The translations under genes were made by a program, and so were the position numbers. Below are positions 1 to 4,406 of a stretch of 5,235 bases of DNA, piece by piece. Source of the stretch: Planctomycetota bacterium (GTDB taxonomy: Bacteria > Planctomycetota > PUPC01 > JACPCR01); assembly GCA_030740295.1 (NCBI GenBank), contig JASLXP010000524.1, forward strand, positions 1 through 5,235, in the 5' to 3' direction. The first letter of the stretch is position 1. Every line of letters starts with the position of its first letter. Under the pieces are notes generated by a model. It saw nothing but the letters and a program-made list of their open reading frames with translations, did no database searches and had not been told where the DNA came from.

Positions 1-2
1 GC

Positions 3-359
3 GAAATAATGCCAAAGCACGACCCGGCACATCTCCAGTGGGGAACAGACGGAAAGAGGGTCAAATACCCGAGTGTGGCGTGGATCGAAGTGGATAACGA
101 TCACCTCTACGTCGCGTTCGTGAACGACGTCGATCCGGCAAAAGGCGTTACCGGCGGCCGGACGTGGGGCTCGGACGATGCCGTAGAAATCGCACTGGCC
201 GAAGTCAAAAACGGGAAGCAAGACCTACTCCCACATGGACATGAGCACCGGGCACTTCGTACTCTGGGGCAAGGGCGCGCCGCTTGTCATGGACCATGGC
301 AACTACGTATATCACCCGTGGCTCCACAATCGCATCTCCGTAAACCACATGTGGGATGA
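3..359 (+). pseudogene. CBM9-like carbohydrate-binding segment, 5' partial, frame lost near 215
   Basis: This frame is open from the left edge of the window; ATG at 9 is just an internal Met, so the true start lies upstream. About 65 residues resemble the core of a family 9 carbohydrate-binding (DOMON-like) beta-sandwich: a strand ending SVAWIEVDNDHLYVAFVND, then DVDPAKGVTGGRTWGSDDAVEIAL. The 'D..LYVAF.ND' and 'W..DDAVEIA' elements are typical of CBM9-like domains fused to secreted glycan-active enzymes. After AEVKNGK (to about 218) the frame reads low-complexity, His/Arg-rich sequence to a stop at 357-359. From about 214 the recognisable protein continues in frame 1. A CBM9 domain normally runs roughly another 80-100 residues, so sequence is probably missing as well as shifted. 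I read 3-218 as the N-terminal side of the same broken gene as 235-1095. A sequencing or assembly indel cannot be excluded. Domain assignment is by pattern only. Confidence 0.6.
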
Positions 360-1095
360 CGATCTCGGGGAAGTCCCCTCCTTCTTTGCCGGCGCCGGCG
401 CATCTTTCGTGGAAGGTCACAGCACCATCTCGCACCTCAGTCTGCGCGAACATCGTCTGCGGGCCTTCGAGGCCGGTGGCGCCCGATACGCATGGGCCGT
501 GAACATCACTGAGCTTCCCGAGTACCGGATGCTTCGGCGCAGTAAGCTGGGCTGGCCGGGCGAAGAGAAGCTGACCCGCGAAGAGTACCTGGCCTATGAG
601 AAGAAGATGAATTTCAACGCCGGCATCTACCGTACGAAGATCGCGGTCGGCGCGGACGATAGCGTTGTCTACGACGTGCTAACGGGGCAACCGGTACCAG
701 TGGGAAAGACGGAGAATCGACGCGAACTGCCGATCGTCATGCCTCGACTCGGCGGCACGCTCCTGATGTTTCTCCCAAGACCGATCGCACAGTTGGAGCT
801 GACCGCGCCCAAGTCCGTGAAGACCGGCGGCTCGGCCCCCGTGACAATCCGTCTGAAAGACGGCGCCGGAGAGCTTGTCCCCGGTGTCATTCCCATTGAA
901 TTAGGGATTCGTGGCGCGACCGGCTCGCAATTGCGGACCGAGCATGTGGTAGTGACGAACGGCGAATTCAACCGGGAGTTGATCGTCCCCGTCAACGAAA
1001 CAGCGAAGCAATGGTCAATCACGGCGTCGACACGATTTCTGAAGGATGGCAGCCAAACGGTTACGGTTCAGATCAAGGGGGGACGCGAACAGTAG
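235..1095 (+). CDS. heparinase II/III-like beta-sandwich fragment with Ig-like C-terminal domain (3' part of a broken gene)
   Basis: Frame 1 is open from after the TAG at 184-186 to the TAG at 1093-1095; ATG 235 is a nominal start without a clear ribosome binding site. The first 70 residues look like the C-terminal beta-sandwich of heparinase II/III-type polysaccharide lyases: SHMDMSTGHFVLWGKGAPL (starting just before the ATG) then MDHGNYVYHPWLHNR, matching the 'H..D.G.FVL...G.PL..D.G.Y' pattern. Residues about 125-180 (DDSVVYDVLTGQPVPV, then LGGTLLMFLPRPIAQLEL) and about 185-280 (SVKTGGSAPVTIRLKDGAGE, ending in an SITAST...QTVTVQI strand pair) form a C-terminal beta-rich/Ig-like tail of the sort seen on large secreted planctomycete-type glycan enzymes. 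The catalytic N-terminal alpha domain of a lyase is not in the window, so activity cannot be claimed. Residues about 95-125, Lys/Glu-rich and not beta-like, may be another linker or scar. Probably non-functional as it stands. Confidence 0.65.
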   Translation: MDMSTGHFVLWGKGAPLVMDHGNYVYHPWLHNRISVNHMWDDDLGEVPSFFAGAGASFVEGHSTISHLSLREHRLRAFEAGGARYAWAVNITELPEYRMLRRSKLGWPGEEKLTREEYLAYEKKMNFNAGIYRTKIAVGADDSVVYDVLTGQPVPVGKTENRRELPIVMPRLGGTLLMFLPRPIAQLELTAPKSVKTGGSAPVTIRLKDGAGELVPGVIPIELGIRGATGSQLRTEHVVVTNGEFNRELIVPVNETAKQWSITASTRFLKDGSQTVTVQIKGGREQ

Positions 1096-1324
1096 TCGTT
1101 CCGATTGAGCAAAACCGCAGGCGTAGCTGGGGATTGAGGGGAATGAAACTGGCCATTGGAGCGCCTCGCCTTTTCCGTACACTTGGATTTCCTCGCTTGC
1201 AGGACGTGGAGAAACAGCCCCAGACTTTGTACCTGTTTACTGCTCAGCATCTATGGTTTCTTGCATTCAGGATGTCGCGAGGCGCAAGTATTTTGTTCCT
1301 CTCATTCAATGACGGGAGAAGATT

Positions 1325-2089
1325 ATGTCCGATCACAGGACAATTCTGTTCGGCACCATAGTGATCGAGCCGAACCGCTGGGCAGCGGACCGCGTTCCCA
1401 CCTACCGCGTCAGTGACTGGCTGGAACGCATCCGGGATGCCAGATTTGACGGGATCGAGCTGTGGGAGAATCACGCGATGATGGTTCCGGAAGAGGAGGC
1501 CGATGCGTTGCGCCACTCCTGCCTGCCGGTCACGGCGTTCAACAGCTATGCCAGATTGGACGACGCTGACAGCGAACGGCGCCAACGGATATCTGAAACA
1601 GTCCGGGAGCTGAAAGCCATTGGCGTGAAGTTTAACGTAGGCGCGGACGGCAGCCGTCTGGAGGCCGAACTTTCCAACGCCCAATCGTGGCAAGCGGATA
1701 TGCCGGAGGCGCGACTCCTGTGCGAGTGCCATTCGGGGACGGCCATCGAGGACCCTGAAACAGCAGCGCGAGTCCTGGCGGATAGGCCCGAGGTCGGGGT
1801 GATCGTGCATCCGTTTTCCGTGCCGGACCTGGAACTCTGGTTCCGGCATCTAGGGGACCGCATAGCCCACCTGCATTGCCAGTTGGGGGATGAGAACGGG
1901 CGACTGTGCCGGCTGAGAGAAAGGCCCGGCTTTGTCCGCGAACGCTTGGTCATGCTGGATGATCTGGGATTCTCGGGCACGTCCACCGTGGAGTTCACTG
2001 CGGGCGTCGGCACGCCGCCGGAAAACCAAGAGACACTGTTCGAAGCCGCTGTGGATGATCTGGCGTTCCTGAGGGAGAATTGGGCATGA
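1325..2089 (+). CDS. sugar phosphate isomerase/epimerase-like TIM-barrel protein
   Basis: A 254-residue protein of the xylose isomerase-like (AP endonuclease family 2) TIM-barrel superfamily, which isomerises or epimerises sugars and sugar acids using a divalent metal held by Glu/Asp/His. Length is typical (250-290). Visible landmarks: FDGIELWENH (residues 41-50), the beta-strand 2 signature; LLCECHSGTAIEDPETAARVL (131-151), with E134 and H136 in the place of the usual 'E.H.G' metal site; VGVIVHPF (158-164), where many relatives have 'D..H'; IAHLHCQ (180-186); and STVEFTAG (220-227), with E223 as the likely last metal ligand. The start is ATG 1325 with GGGAG at 1314-1318, 6 bases upstream. 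There is no signal peptide, so the protein is cytoplasmic. Its stop overlaps the start of the dehydrogenase (ATGA), so the two are translationally coupled. The 229 bases upstream separate it from the broken lyase gene and show no clear promoter. The exact substrate cannot be read from sequence. Confidence 0.88.
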   Translation: MSDHRTILFGTIVIEPNRWAADRVPTYRVSDWLERIRDARFDGIELWENHAMMVPEEEADALRHSCLPVTAFNSYARLDDADSERRQRISETVRELKAIGVKFNVGADGSRLEAELSNAQSWQADMPEARLLCECHSGTAIEDPETAARVLADRPEVGVIVHPFSVPDLELWFRHLGDRIAHLHCQLGDENGRLCRLRERPGFVRERLVMLDDLGFSGTSTVEFTAGVGTPPENQETLFEAAVDDLAFLRENWA

Positions 2090-3096
2090 GGCTGCTCCAT
2101 GTCGCACGTAACCAGGCTGACCCGATCTTGTGGTCGGAGCTATTCCGTCGGGCGCTGGCCGATCTGGGTGAGTTCGAGCTGTTAGAACAAGGCGCCAGTC
2201 TTCCGGAAGATGATCTGCTCGCCCGGCTGCAGCAGGCGGACGTCATCCTCGGGTCACACGGGACGGTAATCATGCCGGAGGATCTGGTCGGCAATCCGGG
2301 GCGAGTGCGATATCTGTGCAACCTGACAGGTTCAGTACGGAATTTCGTCTCTTTGGCGCATGTCGAGGGATGGCTCCCCATTACGAATTGGGGCGATGCG
2401 CCTGCTCCCCTTATCGCTGAAGGCGCTGTTTGCCTGTTGCTCGCAGCGCTGAAGGACCTCCACACTCAGATTCTCTCGATGCGGAATGGTGGGTGGGCCC
2501 TGGACGAGAGCCGATACGGCGGCTCCCTGTTCGGCCTGAATGTTGGCATTTACGGCCTCGGCGTCACTGGTCGGCGCTTTGCCAAGCTGCTCGAGCCGTT
2601 CGGCTCTGTGCTTCGGGCCTACGACCCTCACGTCAAGGAGTTCCCGCGACATGTCACAAGGGTCGACAGCCTTGAGGAACTGTTCAGCCGATCCGAGGCG
2701 GTGGCGATCCATGTCGGCCTGAACGACACCACGCGAGGAAGTGTGACCGCGGAACTCCTCGCACTCATGCCCCGACACGGAGTGCTCGTGAACACCGCAC
2801 GAGGGGATGTCGTTGACCAGGAAGCCCTCTTCGCTGAACTGCGCACTGGCCGCCTCCGAGCGGCGCTCGATGTGTTGGCCGGCTCAGACGACGTGCCGCC
2901 AGAGCATCCCGCACGCGCCTGGGAGAACCTTATCTTGACCGGACACGCTATCGCTCGCGACTGGCCGGACAACGGACAGGCGCCTACGAAACTTCTGCCA
3001 TTGCACAATGTCTGCCTGGACAACCTGCAGCGCTTCCAGGATGGGCGTCCCCTCCGTTTTGTGATGGATCGGCGTCGGTTTCTCCTGAGCACGTAG
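2086..3096 (+). CDS. D-isomer-specific 2-hydroxyacid dehydrogenase family protein, divergent active site
   Basis: 336 residues, the usual length for NAD(P)-dependent D-2-hydroxyacid dehydrogenases, which interconvert 2-hydroxy- and 2-keto acids. ATG 2086 is preferred because it overlaps the upstream TGA as ATGA and has GGGAG at 2073-2077. The Rossmann motif is GLGVTG (157-162) in LNVGIYGLGVTGRRF, followed by AYDPH with D180 at the end of strand 2, which favours NAD. The catalytic Arg is R239 in VNTARGDVVD and the catalytic His is H287 in LILTGHAIA, so both survive. The segment that normally reads 'LDVFE.EP' and carries the catalytic Glu is LDVLAGSDDVPPEHP: by alignment the Glu falls on S267, next to D268. 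The substrate loop is also unusual (LTGSVRNFVS, then PITNWGDAPAPLIAEGAV with Gly where most have His after AE). This points to a divergent subgroup acting on an unknown sugar-acid-like substrate. Cytoplasmic; cotranscribed with the TIM-barrel gene. Confidence 0.88.
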   Translation: MRLLHVARNQADPILWSELFRRALADLGEFELLEQGASLPEDDLLARLQQADVILGSHGTVIMPEDLVGNPGRVRYLCNLTGSVRNFVSLAHVEGWLPITNWGDAPAPLIAEGAVCLLLAALKDLHTQILSMRNGGWALDESRYGGSLFGLNVGIYGLGVTGRRFAKLLEPFGSVLRAYDPHVKEFPRHVTRVDSLEELFSRSEAVAIHVGLNDTTRGSVTAELLALMPRHGVLVNTARGDVVDQEALFAELRTGRLRAALDVLAGSDDVPPEHPARAWENLILTGHAIARDWPDNGQAPTKLLPLHNVCLDNLQRFQDGRPLRFVMDRRRFLLST

Positions 3097-3126
3097 TTCT
3101 AGCTGGGTTACATTGGGGATTTTGCG

Positions 3127-3210
3127 ATGGAGGACACGGAGGAAGATGGCCTGAAGATGCGAATGAAAATTCCAACCGACAGACACGGATATGCCCCTCT
3201 TTACTCTTGA
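3127..3210 (+). CDS. very short unrecognised frame (27 aa), possibly chance or part of a decayed gene
   Basis: ATG 3127 has GGGG at 3115-3118, 8 bases upstream, and encodes an acidic start (MEDTEEDGLKMRMK) then IPTDRHGYAPLYS before TGA 3208-3210. It overlaps the next frame (3191-3427) by 20 bases in a different phase, as expected if a single frame was broken by an indel near 3191-3210. No family is recognised; it may equally be noise. Confidence 0.2.
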   Translation: MEDTEEDGLKMRMKIPTDRHGYAPLYS

Positions 3211-3427
3211 GCCGCATGCCTGCTTCGGCCAGCGCCGTGTGAAGGTGTGGTATGGAGGCGGACCTTCGCAGAAGCTGCGCGTCAAGAAGGGCCTGCGCGT
3301 CACGATTAGGGCGAGAGTGAAAGGCGAAGTCGAGGAGTCACACGTCATCGCGGACGGCGCTGGCGGCTCCAAATGGGTTTCGTCAAATCTTCCCCTTCCT
3401 CATCGCACATCGTGCAGTCAAATTTGA
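3191..3427 (+). CDS. unrecognised 78-aa basic protein or C-terminal gene remnant
   Basis: Frame 2 is open from after TGA 3161 to a stop at 3425-3427. ATG 3191 has no ribosome binding site at normal distance. The first 65 residues look protein-like: a beta-rich, Lys/Arg-rich stretch (RVKVWYGGGPSQKLRVKKG, then LRVTIRARVKGEVEESHVIA and DGAGGSKWVSSNLPLP). This alternation suggests a small beta-sandwich or the last strands of a larger domain. The tail after about residue 66 (HRTSCSQI) looks non-coding. I do not recognise a family. The likeliest reading is a decayed 3' end of a gene lost from this site; a real small protein is less likely. Confidence 0.3.
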   Translation: MPLFTLEPHACFGQRRVKVWYGGGPSQKLRVKKGLRVTIRARVKGEVEESHVIADGAGGSKWVSSNLPLPHRTSCSQI

Positions 3428-3498
3428 ACGATGAAAAACAAGAACCGATCTGGCCCCAGAATCTCATCCCAATCATGAAGCCCTTGCAGGAGCCCAGA

Positions 3499-3534
3499 AT
3501 TGTAGCACAATGTGGTATCATAACTGTTTCAGTT
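3499..3534 (+). promoter_or_regulatory. paired 13-bp dyads, candidate operator of the toxin-antitoxin operon
   Basis: Two perfect dyads of identical architecture, 5-bp arms around 3 bases: ATTGT-AGC-ACAAT (3499-3511) and AACTG-TTT-CAGTT (3522-3534). Their centres are 23 bp apart, about two helical turns, and the -10 hexamer lies between them. Ribbon-helix-helix antitoxins commonly bind such short palindromes and repress their own operon, so these are good candidate sites. The arm sequences differ between the dyads, so one or both may be chance or may form RNA hairpins instead. Confidence 0.45.
3513..3521 (+). promoter_or_regulatory. candidate extended -10 promoter of the toxin-antitoxin operon
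   Basis: TG at 3513-3514, one base, then TATCAT at 3516-3521 matches the extended -10 pattern TGnTATAAT at all but one position. No good -35 lies 16-18 bases upstream, which an extended -10 tolerates. Transcription would start near 3528-3530, leaving a leader of only about 20 bases before the GTG start. It is flanked on both sides by dyads. Confidence 0.4.
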
Positions 3535-3537
3535 CCT

Positions 3538-3541
3538 GGAG
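3538..3541 (+). promoter_or_regulatory. ribosome binding site supporting a GTG start for the PIN toxin
   Basis: GGAG at 3538-3541 is 6 bases upstream of GTG 3548. The in-frame ATG at 3581, just before the catalytic Asp (MDTN), would delete the first beta strand and has no such site, so the GTG start is preferred. Confidence 0.55.
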
Positions 3542-3547
3542 TTACCC

Positions 3548-3991
3548 GTGGAGGATTCGTACTGCGGTCCGCCGATTGTTATGGATACGAACGTGCTGGT
3601 GGCCGGAGCTTGCCGGCACGAGACCAGCTTGGCGTACCAGTTGTTATCGGGCGTGCTTGAAGAGACGCTCCCGATCGTCTTGACCGAACCGATTGTGCTT
3701 GAGTATCTGGATGTCCTCACACGACCGACCGTTCGAGCATTAACTGGTCTCAGTCGCCGCCAATCCGAAGAACTGGTTAACGCTCTGGTTTCGCTATCTC
3801 ACAAGGTGCAGTTGCGTTTTTCGTGGCGGCCTAATTTGCTGGACGAGTCAGACAACAAGTTTGTGGAAGCTGCGATTCACGCCGCGGCCGTGATTGTGAC
3901 TTATAACGTGAGAGACTTCCGATTCCCGGAATTAGGCCAGCATGGCTGGACCGTAATGACACCCCAGGAATTCCTCGCCCGCTACCAGTAA
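3548..3991 (+). CDS. PIN-domain toxin (COG1569-type putative RNase) of a type II toxin-antitoxin system
   Basis: 147 residues, all one PIN domain, close to the family's usual 130-145. PIN toxins are Mg-dependent RNases that cut RNA when freed from their antitoxin. Acidic residues in the expected order: D13 in IVMDTNVLVAGA (strand 1, with N15), E52 in PIVLEYLDVLTRP, D102 in the 'DESDNKFVEAAI' helix (98-110), and D123 in IVTYNVRDF (116-124). The order 'EPIVLEYLDVLTRP ... DNKFVEAAIHA ... VTYNVRDF ... G..VMTPQEFLA' is typical of the 'putative toxin-antitoxin system toxin component, PIN family' group. GTG start with GGAG at 3538-3541. The antitoxin follows after 11 bases, giving the toxin-first order common in this group. 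All expected catalytic acids are present, so it is probably active. Codon use and composition do not differ obviously from its neighbours, but the pair sits alone between catabolic genes, as mobile TA modules do. Confidence 0.9.
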   Translation: MEDSYCGPPIVMDTNVLVAGACRHETSLAYQLLSGVLEETLPIVLTEPIVLEYLDVLTRPTVRALTGLSRRQSEELVNALVSLSHKVQLRFSWRPNLLDESDNKFVEAAIHAAAVIVTYNVRDFRFPELGQHGWTVMTPQEFLARYQ

Positions 3992-4002
3992 GGAGAAAGA
4001 CC

Positions 4003-4269
4003 ATGGCAACCTTATCGCTTCGCATGCGTGACGATTTGAAACAGAAGGCTCAGCAGTTAGCCAAAGCGCAAGGCGTCTCCTTGAACGGCTACATCAACGC
4101 CAATATTGCCGCGGCCGTGGCCCAGCAGGAAACGCTGGAGTTCTTCAGCGACCGACTCCGGGATGTGGATCAGGACGCACTCCAAGAACGCGTCTTGAAG
4201 TTCATGCGCAAAACTTGCCCTGGTAAGGAACCGAGTATCAAGGAAATCGAACGTGCGGTGCGCGGCTAA
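4003..4269 (+). CDS. ribbon-helix-helix antitoxin partner of the PIN toxin
   Basis: 88 residues. The N-terminal 40 fit a ribbon-helix-helix (CopG/HicB/Arc-like) DNA-binding fold: strand ATLSLRMRDDL (2-12), helix KQKAQQLAKAQ (13-23), turn GVSLNGY, helix INANIAAAVAQ (31-41). Such proteins dimerise through the strand and bind palindromic operators. The C-terminal half (about 42-88: ETLEFFSDRLRDVDQDALQE, then a Lys/Glu-rich end) is charged and helical and would wrap and block the toxin. AAGGAG at 3990-3995, overlapping the toxin stop codon, lies 7 bases before ATG 4003. This is a stronger site than the toxin's, consistent with more antitoxin than toxin being made from the shared mRNA. The dyads upstream of the toxin gene are the obvious autoregulation targets. 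Pairing of this antitoxin type with COG1569 PIN toxins is known; the binding sites are inferred. Confidence 0.85.
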   Translation: MATLSLRMRDDLKQKAQQLAKAQGVSLNGYINANIAAAVAQQETLEFFSDRLRDVDQDALQERVLKFMRKTCPGKEPSIKEIERAVRG

Positions 4270-4350
4270 CGCTGAAGGGGATCGAAGAACGCCTGTTAGT
4301 CACCCAAATTTCCACCCATCACCGACGCGCTAATATTAATCGTCTACAGC

Positions 4351-4392
4351 CTGGCCGAAGCCAGATCGACAGTTGATGGGGGGAGAAGCCCC
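4351..4392 (+). promoter_or_regulatory. two small hairpins in the leader of the DUF4838-like gene
   Basis: CTGGC-CGAA-GCCAG (4351-4364) is a perfect 5-bp stem with a 4-base loop. GGGG-AGAAG-CCCC (4380-4392) is a 4-bp GC stem ending 2 bases before the GAAAGG ribosome binding site at 4395-4400. An AT-rich stretch with TAATAT (4331-4336) lies upstream and could be a -10, but no convincing -35 is seen. The hairpins could modulate translation or mRNA stability. No known riboswitch or attenuator is recognised. Confidence 0.3.
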
Positions 4393-4394
4393 GT

Positions 4395-4400
4395 GAAAGG
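4395..4400 (+). promoter_or_regulatory. ribosome binding site for the ATG at 4407
   Basis: GAAAGG lies 6 bases before the ATG-ATG at 4407-4412. It is the only plausible site near any in-frame ATG of the downstream gene: the ATGs at 4503 and 4539 lie inside the repeat and that at 4716 is inside the signal peptide. It is the main support for starting the gene at 4407. Confidence 0.45.
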
Positions 4401-4406
4401 ATATGC

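Larger units (their letters stand above)
3097..3547. other. 451-base gap: two weak short frames, then toxin-antitoxin control region
   Basis: No confident gene lies between the dehydrogenase stop and the PIN toxin. No hairpin followed by a T tract is visible after 3096. 3127-3427 contains two short overlapping frames without recognisable family motifs, described separately. From about 3428 the DNA is more AT-rich and non-coding; 3499-3541 holds paired dyads, an extended -10 and the ribosome binding site of the toxin gene. Confidence 0.6.

Noticed and set aside
1096..1324. Promoter or decayed gene in the 229-base gap before the TIM-barrel gene
   Set aside because: TTGCAT at 1261 and TATTTT at 1289 are 22 bases apart, too far for a normal promoter; no hairpin terminator and no protein-like frame could be supported.
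1244..1849. Long - strand open frame (201 aa) opposite the TIM-barrel gene
   Set aside because: Its sequence has no recognisable motifs, while the + strand protein shows clear family landmarks and a ribosome binding site. Long antisense frames are expected in GC-rich coding DNA.
2080..2085. TTG start two codons upstream for the dehydrogenase
   Set aside because: ATG 2086 has the better start codon, an ATGA overlap with the upstream stop and good spacing to GGGAG.
2628..3092. - strand open frames inside the dehydrogenase gene (also 2332-2778 and 1995-2465)
   Set aside because: Arg/Ser-rich shadow translations with no motifs; the + strand Rossmann protein explains the region.
3097..3126. Rho-independent terminator after the dehydrogenase
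   Set aside because: No stable hairpin followed by a T tract is present.
3373..3660. + strand open frame overlapping the start of the PIN gene (95 aa)
   Set aside because: It crosses the promoter and dyad region, shows no protein-like pattern, and its 3' half is an out-of-frame reading of the PIN gene.
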